In this document: one piece after another, positions 1 to 13,543 of the stretch
How positions within the stretch are numbered: the first letter of the stretch is position 1
How the letters are laid out: every line of letters starts with the position of its first letter
NCBI GenBank assembly: GCA_000690595.2
Contig: JHUT02000014.1
Span: 1 to 64,000 of the forward strand
From: Natrinema mahii
GTDB lineage: Archaea; Halobacteriota; Halobacteria; Halobacteriales; Natrialbaceae
Direction of reading: 5' to 3'
DNA length: 64,000 nt
Translations under genes and position numbers: made by a program
Notes under the pieces: generated by a model
What the model was told of the DNA's origin: nothing
Seen by the model: the letters and a program-made list of their open reading frames with translations, nothing else
Databases searched by the model: none

Positions 1-36
1 CCACCCCTGCGGTCCGCCGTACAGATGGGATCTGAT

Positions 37-1759
<1,723 letters not shown>

Positions 1760-1792
1760 ACTTCACGCTCTGTCCGCCCTCGTGGCGGACGT

Positions 1793-1864
1793 GGGCCCAT
1801 AGCTCAGTGGTAGAGTGCCTCCTTTGCAAGGAGGATGCCCAGGGTTCGAATCCCTGTGGGTCCA
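1793..1864 (+). tRNA. tRNA-Ala (anticodon TGC)
   Basis: A 72-nt cloverleaf lies in the 16S-23S spacer. The acceptor GGGCCCA pairs with TGGGTCC (one G-T), discriminator A is at 1864, the anticodon loop is CTTTGCAAG, and the T arm is GGGTTCGAATCCC. An alanine tRNA in this spacer is standard for Halobacteria. Confidence 0.97.
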
Positions 1865-2011
1865 TGTCTCGGGTTAGACCGAATCGTGCCCCTTAAGTGG
1901 GGCAGACGATTCGGGTCTAATCCGAACGAACCGATGCACCACCCCGCGCAAGTGCGGGTGGGAAGGGTCAATGCAGGCTCGCTGTCTACGAGCGTGCAGA
2001 TGAGACCGTGT

Positions 2012-5074
<3,063 letters not shown>

Positions 5075-5093
5075 ATTCGGTCTTGGACAGACC

Positions 5094-5135
5094 ACCGATA
5101 TTGGAATGATCACGGTTCGATTCCGTGAATCGGCG
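5094..5135 (+). ncRNA. tRNA-like element 1, directly before 5S copy 1
   Basis: A perfect T-arm (CACGG TTCGATT CCGTG) is followed by AATCGGC and one extra base. CCGAT at 5095-5099 can pair with ATCGG as an imperfect acceptor stem. D and anticodon arms are missing. The element ends exactly one base before the 5S 5' end. In Haloferax volcanii a tRNA-like element upstream of 5S is known to direct 5S 5' maturation by tRNase Z, and the same role is inferred here. Confidence 0.75.
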
Positions 5136-5257
5136 TTACGGCGGCCATAGCGGCGAGGTGCCTCCCGTACCCATCCCGAACACGGAAGATAAGCTCGCCT
5201 GCGTTTCGGTCAGTACTGGAGTGGGCGACCCTCTGGGAACCCCGATTCGCCGCCACC
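5136..5257 (+). rRNA. rrf: 5S ribosomal RNA, copy 1
   Basis: This 122-nt gene has the conserved core CCCGTACCCATCCCGAACAC and ends that pair as helix I (GGCGGC with GCCGCC). It is the first of two tandem 5S genes with a repeat period of 191 bp. It differs from copy 2 at roughly eight positions. Confidence 0.96.
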
Positions 5258-5276
5258 ATTCATATCGGCCGATACG

Positions 5277-5326
5277 GCCGACCTTCCGACAGTGGTCTGA
5301 CGGCGGTTCGATTCCGCCGGTCGGCA
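5277..5326 (+). ncRNA. tRNA-like element 2, directly before 5S copy 2
   Basis: This is a clean minihelix. GCCGACC (5277-5283) pairs perfectly with GGTCGGC, the T-arm GGCGG TTCGATT CCGCC is stacked directly on it, and discriminator A is at 5326. Only 18 nt replace the D and anticodon arms. The 5S copy 2 begins at the next base. This fits a tRNase Z substrate that sets the 5S 5' end; the shape is seen and the processing is inferred from H. volcanii. Confidence 0.8.
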
Positions 5327-5448
5327 TTACAGCGGCCACAGTGGCGAGGTGCCTCCCGTACCCATCCCGAACACGGAAGATAAGCTCGCCTACGTTACGG
5401 TCAGTACTGGAGTGGGCGACCCTCTGGGAACCCCGTTTCGCCGCTTCC
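5327..5448 (+). rRNA. rrf: 5S ribosomal RNA, copy 2
   Basis: This second 122-nt 5S gene has the same conserved core as copy 1. The fifth base is A instead of G and its helix I partner is T instead of C, a compensatory change that argues for function. No tRNA-Cys follows, although one often closes haloarchaeal rRNA operons. Confidence 0.95.
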
Positions 5449-5459
5449 ATTCATACTAA

Positions 5460-5492
5460 CCCCACATAGCAACTGCTGTGTGGGGCTTTGTA
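5460..5492 (+). terminator. rRNA operon terminator hairpin
   Basis: CCCCACATA (5460-5468) pairs with TGTGTGGGG (5477-5485), with GC/GC continuing into the loop. A T-rich stretch follows. It lies between the last 5S and the convergent RNase J gene, so it probably ends the rRNA transcript. Confidence 0.7.
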
Positions 5493-5554
5493 TTTTCACA
5501 CTGCTGCTACGCTAGTCGTCTTCGGTACGGACTCAAAAATATGACTGGGACGAT

Positions 5555-6901
5555 TTAGACGAGTTGGATGACGTTCCCGTTCGAAGTGACGTGCAGATCG
5601 CGTCCGAGCTTGTAGCCCTGACTAGAGGCCAGATCGACGTATCCCGAGAACCCGCTCATGTTCTGGTGTGCCGGAATCACGTGTTCTGGCTGCAGTGCAT
5701 CGAGCATCTCGTAGTGGCCCTCCTGACAGAGATGGCCCGAGACGTGAATGTCGTCGTAGATGCGCGCACCTTGCATGCGGAGGAGTTTCTCGGCCTGGTA
5801 GCGCTGGCCCTCGTTGGTCGGTTCCGGAATGACTCGAGCCGAAAAGACGACCTTGTCGCCGTCTTCCAGTTCGTAAGGCGTCTCGCCGCGACCCATGCGG
5901 GTGAGGGTCGCACGCGGCTCGCCCTGGTGACCGGTGACGACGGGCAGGAAGTTCTCTTTGCCCTCGTTCATGATCCGCTCGAAGGTCTGCTCGATGGATT
6001 GGCGGTAGCCGACCATCTCGACGTCGGAGGGGAAGTCGATCCCGATCTGTTTCGCGGTACCGGAGTACGTCTCCATCGAGCGGCCCAGGAGGATCGGCTG
6101 CCGACCGATGTCTCGAGCGAACTCGATGAGAGATTTCACTCGCGCGATGTGACTCGAGAACGTCGTCGCGACGATGCCGCCGTCGTAGTCCTCCATGCTG
6201 TAGAGGACGTCACGGAGGTGTTCGCGGGCGACGCTCTCGGAGGGCGTTCGTCCCTTCTTGTTCGCGTTGGTACAGTCCTCGATGTAGGCGAGGACGCCCT
6301 CGCCCTCACGGCCGATCTCACGGAACCGTTCCATGTCGATCGGGTCGCCGATGACGGGGGTGTGGTCCATCCGTTTGTCCAGCCCGTAGACGACGGCGCC
6401 TTCGGGCGTGTGGAGGACGGGGTTGATCGCGTCGACGATGGAGTGGGTGACGTTGACGAACTCGAGATCGAGGACGCCGCTGTCGCCGATCGACGTCGTC
6501 TCGCCGGGATCCATCGCGATCAGTTCGTTGTCGGCGTCGAACTTGCCTTCCTCCTCGAGTTCGCCTTTGACCAGTTCGAGCGTGAACGGGGAGGCGATGA
6601 TGGGGGCGTCGTATCGGTGTGCGAGTTTGCTGATCGCACCGATGTGGTCGAGGTGGCCGTGCGTTGGCACGATCGCCTGCACGTCGCCCTCGAGGTCGCT
6701 CATGATCCGGTCGTCGGGGATGGCACCCATGTCGATCAGATCGAGACTGTGCATGCCTTCGGTTCGGATGTTGTCGTGAATGAGTACCTTCGACAGGTTC
6801 AGACCCATGTCGAAGATCACGATGTCGTCGCCAGCGCGGACAGCCGTCATCTGTCGGCCGACTTCCTCGTAACCGCCGATCGTCGCAATTTCAATTTCCA
6901 T
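5555..6901 (-). CDS. rnj: Ribonuclease J (beta-CASP metallo-beta-lactamase, 5'-3' exoRNase)
   Basis: This 448-residue protein of the archaeal RNase J family degrades or matures RNA from the 5' end with two zinc ions. The N-terminus [12 protein letters not shown] is typical. The metal-binding motif THGHLDHIG lies at residues 80-88, and further His/Asp positions follow (VTHSIVDA). The beta-CASP region contains [10 protein letters not shown], and the C-terminal part has [15 protein letters not shown] and PEHVIPAH. Length matches the archaeal group (about 450 residues, without the bacterial C-terminal domain). It converges on the rRNA operon and appears monocistronic. The large opposite-strand reading frame is only a codon-bias shadow. 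Confidence 0.93.
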   Translation of the reverse strand: MEIEIATIGGYEEVGRQMTAVRAGDDIVIFDMGLNLSKVLIHDNIRTEGMHSLDLIDMGAIPDDRIMSDLEGDVQAIVPTHGHLDHIGAISKLAHRYDAPIIASPFTLELVKGELEEEGKFDADNELIAMDPGETTSIGDSGVLDLEFVNVTHSIVDAINPVLHTPEGAVVYGLDKRMDHTPVIGDPIDMERFREIGREGEGVLAYIEDCTNANKKGRTPSESVAREHLRDVLYSMEDYDGGIVATTFSSHIARVKSLIEFARDIGRQPILLGRSMETYSGTAKQIGIDFPSDVEMVGYRQSIEQTFERIMNEGKENFLPVVTGHQGEPRATLTRMGRGETPYELEDGDKVVFSARVIPEPTNEGQRYQAEKLLRMQGARIYDDIHVSGHLCQEGHYEMLDALQPEHVIPAHQNMSGFSGYVDLASSQGYKLGRDLHVTSNGNVIQLV

Positions 6902-7353
6902 TGGTGAGACCGATCAGAGCAGTCCTGTGGACAGTCATGCGGCCAGAACGGTTGCCGGACGGATGTGCGGCACGGCGAGAACCGGCGTCGATCACGTCTC
7001 GGGCGGTCGAACCGATGTCCGGCCCCGACTGCGCCACGGACAGCGCCTTTTTCGGATAGTATAGCAACCGCTCTCCCGACGTAAGTAGCCCCGGGTTTCA
7101 GCGAGCAAGGGAGCGATCGATCGGGGCCCCGGTTGAGACGGGGCCCGGTGGTGAGGGGCGGAAGCCGGAGACGTGGCGGTGGATCGTCTCACACCGTGTC
7201 TCGAATCGGAACGGCGGCTCGAGCCGGCGCTGACTGGGCCCGCAGGGCGGTCGGAGACGAGGGATTGTCCGGTACTCGTGGCGTCGGCGACTGCCACACG
7301 CGACGGTCTCCCTGGTGTCGGCTTCGGACGACTCGAGTGGCGGTCGGCGGAGA
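6902..7353. other. Intergenic region, 452 bp, no gene seen
   Basis: This region lies between RNase J and the PadR-type regulator, both on the minus strand. Reading frames here have no family resemblance. It must hold the RNase J promoter on the minus strand and the end of the regulator transcript, but I cannot pick a convincing TATA box. Confidence 0.6.
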
Positions 7354-7629
7354 TTAGTCGCTGATATACTGTTGTTCCCACTCGCGGCGTTGTTCGATGG
7401 CTTGTTGGCCGCTGTCGCTGATCTCGTAGTAGTTCGTCCGGCGATCGAGTTGCCCTTTCTCGACGAGCTCCTTGTTGACGAGTGTATCGAGGTTCGGATA
7501 CAGGCGCCCGTGGTTGATCTCGCTGTTGTAGTACGTCTCGACTTCGTCTTTGACGTCTTGGCCGGACGGTTGATCGGCCCCTGCGATCACGTACAGAAGG
7601 TCTCGTTGAAACCCAGTCAGATCGTCCAT
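7354..7629 (-). CDS. PadR-family winged-helix transcriptional regulator
   Basis: This is a 91-residue DNA-binding protein. The line FQRDLLYVIAGADQPSGQDV and the later INHGRLYPNLDTLV with LDRRTNYYEISDSG form the PadR winged helix-turn-helix, with the conserved Tyr-Pro of helix 3 and the Y-x-I/L-T/S wing. It is short, consisting of little more than the DNA-binding domain, as is common for haloarchaeal PadR proteins. No operon partner is apparent. The ligand and targets are unknown. Confidence 0.88.
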   Translation of the reverse strand: MDDLTGFQRDLLYVIAGADQPSGQDVKDEVETYYNSEINHGRLYPNLDTLVNKELVEKGQLDRRTNYYEISDSGQQAIEQRREWEQQYISD

Positions 7630-7959
7630 TGTGTACTCGGGTGGACGAACGGGAATCCGACTATTTGTTATCGATTTCGTATCAACCGTTCCGAAGCCGT
7701 TCAGGGCAACTAACTGAGTCTATCGCGCCGATGGCTCCGATTTCGTTCGGTAACGACTGACTATATCCGAACGACGAAGGGGCGTCCGCTCGAGGCGAGA
7801 CGGAGGCGACCGCGTCGACGATCGGGGTGAGAACGCGAGGATCCGGCCCCGTTGCGAGGATGAGTGTCGTTGCGAGGAGAGAACGCAGTCGCTCGAGGCG
7901 TTAGGTCGGAAGAATGGTATTCGAACTGTGAAACCCGTTACCGAACGCGAGTAGCCGTA
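7630..7959. other. Intergenic region, 330 bp, no gene seen
   Basis: This region separates the regulator from the cold-shock gene. Nothing here looks coding. The minus-strand sequence around 7660-7675 is locally A+T rich and is the likely promoter zone of the regulator, but no clear box can be fixed. Confidence 0.5.
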
Positions 7960-8154
7960 TTACAGGCGGGTGACGTTGGTGGCGCGGGGGCCCTTGGGGG
8001 CCTGTTCGATGTCGAATTCGATCTCTGTGCCTTCTTCGAGGTCCGGACCGCCAACGTCTTCCATGTGGAAGAAAACGTCATCGTCCGCGTCGTCAGTCTC
8101 GATGAAACCGTAGCCGCCTGTGTCGTTGAAGAAATCAACGTTTCCTTTCGCCAT
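7960..8154 (-). CDS. cspA: Cold-shock domain protein (CspA-like)
   Basis: This 64-residue single cold-shock domain protein is an RNA/ssDNA-binding OB fold acting as an RNA chaperone. It has RNP1 as GGYGFIET, RNP2 as DVFFHME, and the usual N-terminus MAKGNVDFFNDTGG. It is strongly acidic, as expected for a salt-in haloarchaeon. It is monocistronic. A TATA-like sequence about 27 bp before the ATG suggests a leaderless mRNA. Confidence 0.95.
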   Translation of the reverse strand: MAKGNVDFFNDTGGYGFIETDDADDDVFFHMEDVGGPDLEEGTEIEFDIEQAPKGPRATNVTRL

Positions 8155-8180
8155 TGCAATTTCAGAGAGAGTCGCGATGC

Positions 8181-8186
8181 GTATAA
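8181..8186 (-). promoter_or_regulatory. TATA-like box of the cold-shock gene
   Basis: The minus strand reads TTATAC here, about 27-32 bp upstream of the ATG at 8154. That spacing puts transcription start at or next to the start codon, giving a leaderless mRNA as is common in haloarchaea. Confidence 0.5.
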
Positions 8187-8411
8187 CAGTTGTGCAATTA
8201 TTCCGCCTTCGAATGGAAGATAATGGGCTAGAATACGGAACGTGTGGCGGACGAATAGGCGAGAAACGCGTGAGTCCTGTTTTTCTCGAGGGGGCTATAC
8301 GGGAATCGGCCGGAAACCGACGGAGCGGCTCGAGAACCGGCTGTGATCGGGTCTGTGCCTGCAGCCGCTCGTTAGGTTAGGTTCGAGCGGCCGGGAAACG
8401 GGCAGTTTCGC

Positions 8412-8495
8412 TATAGTAGCCGCTGAAAGTCATTGCACAGCTGATCGCACGACAGCGTTGCGATCAGTATGTAAATCGTTTCAACGGCTACTATA
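8412..8495. repeat. 84-bp hairpin repeat, copy A (MITE-like)
   Basis: Terminal inverted repeats TATAGTAGCCG and CGGCTACTATA bound the element, and a strong inner stem CTGATCGCA/TGCGATCAG sits at its middle. A second copy at 50127-50210 has the same length and 6 mismatches. No coding capacity is present. It looks like a non-autonomous mobile element or a dispersed structured repeat. Its parent element is not in this window. Confidence 0.85.
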
Positions 8496-8714
8496 GTTTG
8501 TGTTCGAAGATGGGTGACCGTTCGTCAAGAACGTGGCGTCGATGACCGCTCTCGGCTCGCGGTCGTCTCGAGGCGTGCAGTCGACGGGTGGTTGCTGGCC
8601 AACGGCGACCGCCGGCTGTCGTCGCTACGTCCGATCGCCGCTCGAGGCGACGGCCGGTGCGATCGCGGGGGCGAAGTAGCATCGTTTAGGTGAGTCCGAC
8701 GGATACGCGGCGGC

Positions 8715-9440
8715 ATGAGTCAGGAACGATCCGTCGGCGTCCCGACGACCGCACAGGTCGCGTTGATCGGGCTCTTCGTGACGGCGCTTGTCACCGCACA
8801 GTTGACCGCGTCGAAGGTGTTGGCCTTCGAACTGCCCGTCGCGCTCCCGATCACCGGGGCACAGCTCGCGTTGCCGGGGGCCGCGCTCGCCTATGCACTG
8901 ACGTTTCTCGCGAGCGACTGCTACACTGAACTGTACGGTCGCCGCGCCGCACAGGTGTTGGTCAACGTCGGCTTCGTGTTGAACTTCGTCGTCCTCGCGC
9001 TAGTCTGGTCGACGATTGCCGCGCCGGCGGCCCCTACGAGCGTCGATCCGGGCGCGTTCGAGACCGCGCTGGGGGCGTCGACGAACGTGGTACTGGGGAG
9101 CCTTCTGGCCTACGTCGTCAGTCAGAACTGGGACGTTCTCGTCTTCCATCGGATCCGCGAGTACACCGGCCCTGAGAAGCTCTGGCTCCGGAACATCGGG
9201 TCGACGGCCTCCAGTCAGGCCATCGATACCGTCATCTTCGTCGTCGTCGCGTTCGCCGTTGCACCCGCCGTCCTCGGCGTCGGTACGGTCCTCACGCCCG
9301 ACCTCTTGCTCTCGTTGATCGTCGGGCAGTACCTGCTGAAACTCGCGATCGCCCTCTTGGACACCCCGGTCGTCTACGCTATCGTCTCGCTCGTGCGCTC
9401 GCGCGAGGGGGTCCCGGCCGAGGACGCCAGCACCGCCTGA
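8715..9440 (+). CDS. Queuosine-precursor transporter family (YhhQ/VUT) membrane protein
   Basis: This 241-residue protein has about six membrane segments. The family signatures are SDCYTELYGRRAA (near residue 68) and LWLRNIGSTASSQAIDT (near residue 156). Bacterial YhhQ imports 7-deazaguanine precursors of queuosine. In archaea the related tRNA modification is archaeosine, so import of preQ0 or a similar base is a reasonable inference. Length matches the family. It is monocistronic, and no archaeosine synthesis gene is seen nearby. Confidence 0.88.
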   Translation: MSQERSVGVPTTAQVALIGLFVTALVTAQLTASKVLAFELPVALPITGAQLALPGAALAYALTFLASDCYTELYGRRAAQVLVNVGFVLNFVVLALVWSTIAAPAAPTSVDPGAFETALGASTNVVLGSLLAYVVSQNWDVLVFHRIREYTGPEKLWLRNIGSTASSQAIDTVIFVVVAFAVAPAVLGVGTVLTPDLLLSLIVGQYLLKLAIALLDTPVVYAIVSLVRSREGVPAEDASTA

Positions 9441-9529
9441 TCGCTCGCGGCTCGCAGTCACCTCCTCACAGCCTCGGAGTTCTCGGTCCGAACGGGGAGC
9501 GTTTAGTAGCCCGCTCGAGAGGGGAGCGT

Positions 9530-10627
9530 ATGGACGAACGGGTCCGCGAACACGCCGAGGTACTGGTCGACTGGAGCGCGCGGGTCGAGGCGGGCGACGA
9601 CGTGGTCGTCTCGGTCGGGCCGGACGCGCACGAACTGGCCGTGGCCGTCGCCGAGAAACTCGGCGAGCGGGGCGCGAACCTGCTCGCGACGTACAGCTCG
9701 GGCGAGGTCACGCGCGCGTATCTGCAGGCTCACGACGACGCGTTCGACGAGACCCCCGCCCACGAACTCGCGCTCGTGGCGAACGCCGATGTCTATCTCT
9801 CGCTGGGCGGCGGGCGAAACACGAGCGCGACGGCGGACGTGCCGGGCGAGCGCCGGCGGGCCTACACCGAGGCCAGACGCGAGATTCGGGAGACCCGACT
9901 GGGGACCCGCTGGGTGTCGACGGTCCATCCGACGCGCTCGCTGGCCCAGCAGGCGAACATGGCCTACGAGGAGTACCGTGACTTTGCCTACGACGCCATC
10001 CTGCGGGACTGGGAGTCGCTGGCCGACGAGATGGCCCGGTTGAAGGACCTCCTCGACGCGGGTTCGGCGGTACGACTCGTCTCGAGCGACACCGATCTCA
10101 CGATGTCGATCGAGGACCGAACGGCGGTCAACAGCGCCGCCTCCGTGGCCTACGATTCCCACAACCTGCCGAGCGGGGAGGTGTTTACCGCGCCGTCCGC
10201 GACCGAGGGCGAGGTGACCTTCGACGTGCCGATGACGATCCGAGGCGAGTCCGTTCGGAACGTCCGCCTCGAGTTCGAGGACGGGGCGGTCGTCGACTAC
10301 GACGCCGAGCAGGGCGAAGACGTGATCGGCGACGTCCTCGAGACGGACGACGGCGCGCGCCGGCTGGGCGAACTCGGTATCGGCATGAACCGCGGGATCG
10401 ACCGCTACACGGACAACATCCTCTTCGACGAGAAGATGGGCGATACCGTCCACTTGGCGCTGGGTCGGGCGTACGACGCCTGTCTCCCCGACGGCGAGTC
10501 GGGCAACGACTCGGCGGTCCACGTCGACCTGATCACCGATGTGGGCGCGGACTCCCGCCTCGAGATCGACGGCGAGGTTGTCCAGCGAAACGGCGTCTTC
10601 CGGTTCGAGGACGGCTTCGATGTCTGA
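9530..10627 (+). CDS. M29-family aminopeptidase (AmpS-like metallopeptidase)
   Basis: This 365-residue cytosolic exopeptidase of the thermophilic metallopeptidase family M29 has a cobalt/zinc centre. The N-terminal half (nucleotide-fold-like, DDVVVSVGPDAHELA) and C-terminal catalytic half are both present. Conserved stretches are SHNLPSGEVFTAPS, ELGIGMNRGIDRYT, DEKMGDTVHLALGRAYD and VHVDLITD, which carry the metal-binding Glu, His and Asp residues. It starts at ATG 9530 and stands alone. It probably helps peptide turnover. Confidence 0.92.
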   Translation: MDERVREHAEVLVDWSARVEAGDDVVVSVGPDAHELAVAVAEKLGERGANLLATYSSGEVTRAYLQAHDDAFDETPAHELALVANADVYLSLGGGRNTSATADVPGERRRAYTEARREIRETRLGTRWVSTVHPTRSLAQQANMAYEEYRDFAYDAILRDWESLADEMARLKDLLDAGSAVRLVSSDTDLTMSIEDRTAVNSAASVAYDSHNLPSGEVFTAPSATEGEVTFDVPMTIRGESVRNVRLEFEDGAVVDYDAEQGEDVIGDVLETDDGARRLGELGIGMNRGIDRYTDNILFDEKMGDTVHLALGRAYDACLPDGESGNDSAVHVDLITDVGADSRLEIDGEVVQRNGVFRFEDGFDV

Positions 10628-10946
10628 GACGGGTCCCGAGTCGACCCGGTAGGGCGTGCCTACGAGCACCGAACGCGCCCGGGAACGCTGGAAGCCGAGT
10701 CATACTAATCCGTACGGAGTCCCTCACGACGAATACCGCCGCACCGGTGGCGGCCAGTAACCGGTTGGGATCACACGTCCCGGAATCGACCCGTCCACAG
10801 TCGTCTGCCCGCCCTGCCGGAGGCGGTCGCGCGCCGTCGGGTGGCGACGGGATCGTTCGCTCCCGGAACGGTCCCGTCCTCCCCGGCGGAGTATCCGGCG
10901 TCACCGTTTTCGTCACGTTCTCGAGTTTCGAGCCCCAACCACGGCT
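10628..10946. other. Intergenic region, 319 bp, nothing recognised
   Basis: This region lies between the aminopeptidase and the DUF309 gene. It is GC-rich, and reading frames here are extensions of frames shadowing the downstream gene. I see no RNA gene or repeat. Confidence 0.5.
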
Positions 10947-11561
10947 ATGCGCGACCACCTTCGAGCGGGGGCTGCGATCTTCAACGCCGGCCGCTACCAC
11001 GCCGCCCACGACGCCTGGGAGGACCGCTGGCTCGAGTGCGAGTCCGGCAGCGACGACGAGCGGTTGCTCCACGGCCTCATCCAGTACAGCGGCGCGGTCC
11101 ACCACGCCCGCGAGCGCAACTGGGAGGGCGCGGTCGGGCTCGCCGAGAGCGGCGGCGAGTACCTCGCTGGGCTGCCCGCGGACTACCGCGATCTGGGGCT
11201 CGAGCCGATCCGGACCGCGCTGTTCGAACTCGCGGCGGATCCCGAACGGATCGAGCGAGGACCGCCGGTCCCGATCGCACACGAGGGCGCGCCCCCGTCG
11301 CCGTCGGGGCTCGCGTTCGAGCCGACGGCGATCGCGGCGGTCGTCCTCGCCGAGGAGTTCGGCTACGACCCGGAGCCGGTCGCACGGGCTCGGGAGTACG
11401 CCCAAGCGGCCCTCGAGGACGGCGAGGACGACAGCCGGTTCATCACGCTGGTGTTCGATTTCGTCCGAGCGGACGAGCATCGGGGAATCATCTACCAGCG
11501 CCTGACGGACCACGTCGGCCGGCGGCGGGCTCGCGAGGAGGACGTCGACGGACTGTTCTGA
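10947..11561 (+). CDS. DUF309 family protein
   Basis: This is a 204-residue helical protein. The DUF309 signature is at the N-terminus: AIFNAGRYHAAHDAWEDRWL, then LLHGLIQYSGAVHHARERNW. This family has a four-helix arrangement and no settled biochemical role. The C-terminal half (after about residue 110) is an acidic region shared among haloarchaeal members. No operon partner is clear. Function is unknown. Confidence 0.87.
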   Translation: MRDHLRAGAAIFNAGRYHAAHDAWEDRWLECESGSDDERLLHGLIQYSGAVHHARERNWEGAVGLAESGGEYLAGLPADYRDLGLEPIRTALFELAADPERIERGPPVPIAHEGAPPSPSGLAFEPTAIAAVVLAEEFGYDPEPVARAREYAQAALEDGEDDSRFITLVFDFVRADEHRGIIYQRLTDHVGRRRAREEDVDGLF

Positions 11562-11697
11562 CCGTCGGACTCGAGTGTCGGCCGGCGATTCGGTACGCCG
11601 ACCTTTCGGGCCGCTCGTGGCTCGTCCAGTATACCGATAGCCGCCGTCGTTCGCCGACGGCCGGAGCTTCAAGTCCACCCCGTCCGAACGCCGGGGT

Positions 11698-12570
11698 ATG
11701 GAAATCGGTACCGTGTTACCGCAACTCGAGATCGGCCACGACCCGGAGACGATCGCCGACTACGCACGGCGCGTCGAGTCATCGGGGTACGAACACGTGC
11801 TGGCCTACGATCACGTTCTCGGCGTGAACCCGGACCGGGAGGGGTGGGACGGTCCCTACGACTACGAGAGTACGTTCCACGAGCCGCTGACGACCTATTC
11901 CTATCTGGCCGGACAGACGGAGGAACTGACTTTCATGACCGGGATTCTGGTCCTCCCGCAACGCCAGACGGCGCTCGTCGCGAAACAGGCCGCCCAACTG
12001 GATCGGTTTACCGACGGGCGGTTCCGGATGGGAGTCGGCGTCGGCTGGAACGAGCCCGAGTACGTCGGGCTCGGCGAGGACTTCTCGCGACGCGGGCAGC
12101 GTATCGAGGAACAGGTCGAGGTCCTCAGGTCCCTGTGGACCGACGACCTCGTCGCGTTCGACGGCGAGTTCCACGAGATTCCCGACGCCGGCATCCGGCC
12201 GCTACCGGTCCAGCGACCGATCCCGCTCTGGATGGGCGGGATGGCCGAGCCGGTCAAGCGCCGGGTCGCGCGGCTCGCGGACGGCTGGTTACCCCAGTTC
12301 CAGCCGGGCGACGAGGCCGAGGCCCACCTCGCGGACCTCGCCGAGTACGCCGAAGACGCGGGTCGGGATCCCGACGACATCGGCCTCGGCGGCCGGATGT
12401 ACGCCGTTCCCGGCGAGGAAGACGAGTGGATCGAGCGCGCACAGGCCTGGCGGGAGTTGGGGGCCGACTACCTCTCGATCACGACGATGTACCAGGGCCT
12501 CGAGGGCGCGGAACATACAGCCCACATCGAGCGGGTTGCCGAGGTACTGGACGAGACGGATCTGCTATAG
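11698..12570 (+). CDS. LLM-class F420-dependent oxidoreductase
   Basis: This 290-residue luciferase-like monooxygenase fold (TIM barrel) probably uses coenzyme F420 or a flavin as hydride carrier. Visible features are the N-terminus MEIGTVLPQLEIG, the barrel strand YEHVLAYDHVLG, FMTGILVLPQRQTALVAKQAAQLD, and RFRMGVGVGWNEPEY, which is typical of the TIGR03619-like F420 subgroup. The substrate cannot be read from the sequence. It is convergent with the aldo/keto reductase, whose stop lies one base away. Confidence 0.9.
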   Translation: MEIGTVLPQLEIGHDPETIADYARRVESSGYEHVLAYDHVLGVNPDREGWDGPYDYESTFHEPLTTYSYLAGQTEELTFMTGILVLPQRQTALVAKQAAQLDRFTDGRFRMGVGVGWNEPEYVGLGEDFSRRGQRIEEQVEVLRSLWTDDLVAFDGEFHEIPDAGIRPLPVQRPIPLWMGGMAEPVKRRVARLADGWLPQFQPGDEAEAHLADLAEYAEDAGRDPDDIGLGGRMYAVPGEEDEWIERAQAWRELGADYLSITTMYQGLEGAEHTAHIERVAEVLDETDLL

Positions 12571-12571
12571 C

Positions 12572-13543
12572 TTACTCGTGCCCGGCCACCGGCAACGGCT
12601 CGTAGGGCTCCTCGAGGTACGCCATGTCCGACTCCGAGAGGTCGATCTCGAGTGCTTCGACGGCGTCTTCGAGGTGTTCGACGCTGGTCGTCCCGACGAT
12701 GGGCGCGTCGACCCACTCCTTGTGCAGCAGCCAGGCCAGCGAGATCTGGGCCATCGAGACGCCCCTGTCGGCGGCCAGTTCCCCGATCCGTTCGTTGATC
12801 TCCTCGCCGCCGCCCTGGAGATAGGACATCTGCTCGAGGTACTGGTCGGTCCGTCCCCGCGTCGTCGACTCGATCTCCTCGTGGGGGCGGGTCGCGACGC
12901 CGCGGGCCAGCGGCGACCACGGAATCACGCCGATAGCTTCCTTCTCACAGAGGGGTAACATCTCGCGTTCCTCCTCGCGATAGAGGACGTTGTAGTGGTT
13001 CTGCATCGTCGCGAACCGCTCGAGGCCAAGCGTGTCGCTGGTCCGGAGGGCGTCGGCGAACTGGTGGGCCCACATCGAGGAGGTGCCGATGTAGCGGACC
13101 TGTCCGCGGCGGACGGCGTCGTCGAGCGCGCGCAGCGTCTCGTCGATCGGCGTCTCGTAGTCCCAGCGGTGGGTCTGATAGAGATCGATGGTGTCCATGC
13201 CGAGCCGCTCGAGACTGGCCGCGAGTTCCTGTTCGATCGCCTTGCGGGAGAGCCCGCTGGCGTTGGGGTTGTCGGGGTCCATCTCGCCGAAGACCTTCGT
13301 CGCGACGACCTGCGAGTCGCGGTCGTAGCCCGCGAGTGCGTCGCCGAGGATCTCCTCGGATTCTCCTGTGGAGTAGACGTTCGCGGTGTCGAAGAAGTTG
13401 ATCCCGAGATCGATCGCGCGATCGATCAGTTCCTCGCTCTCCTCGGGGTCGAGCATCCACTCCCGTTCCGTCCCGAAGCTCATACAACCGAGACAGATTC
13501 GGCTGACCGTCATCCCGGTCGAGCCGAGTGTCGTATACTCCAT
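12572..13543 (-). CDS. Aldo/keto reductase
   Basis: This is a 323-residue NADP-dependent (alpha/beta)8 barrel oxidoreductase. The catalytic tetrad can be read as Asp in FFDTANVYSTGESEE, the Tyr of that motif, Lys in VVATKVFGEMD and His in YQTHRWDYETP. The cofactor end reads APIVGTTSVEHLEDAVEA. It resembles the YajO/Tas branch often annotated as 1-deoxyxylulose-5-phosphate-like or general aldehyde reductases. Physiological substrate is unknown. Confidence 0.92.
   Translation of the reverse strand: MEYTTLGSTGMTVSRICLGCMSFGTEREWMLDPEESEELIDRAIDLGINFFDTANVYSTGESEEILGDALAGYDRDSQVVATKVFGEMDPDNPNASGLSRKAIEQELAASLERLGMDTIDLYQTHRWDYETPIDETLRALDDAVRRGQVRYIGTSSMWAHQFADALRTSDTLGLERFATMQNHYNVLYREEEREMLPLCEKEAIGVIPWSPLARGVATRPHEEIESTTRGRTDQYLEQMSYLQGGGEEINERIGELAADRGVSMAQISLAWLLHKEWVDAPIVGTTSVEHLEDAVEALEIDLSESDMAYLEEPYEPLPVAGHE

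Larger units (their letters stand above)
8155..8714. other. Intergenic region, 560 bp, holding a hairpin repeat
   Basis: No gene is supported between the cold-shock gene and the YhhQ-like transporter. The only clear structure is the 84-bp inverted repeat at 8412-8495, described separately. The left part holds the divergent cold-shock promoter. Confidence 0.6.

Noticed and set aside
5564-6907. A 447-residue plus-strand frame opposite RNase J
   Set aside because: It is the mirror of the RNase J codon pattern in GC-rich DNA. It has no motif and is Val/Asp/Arg repetitive.
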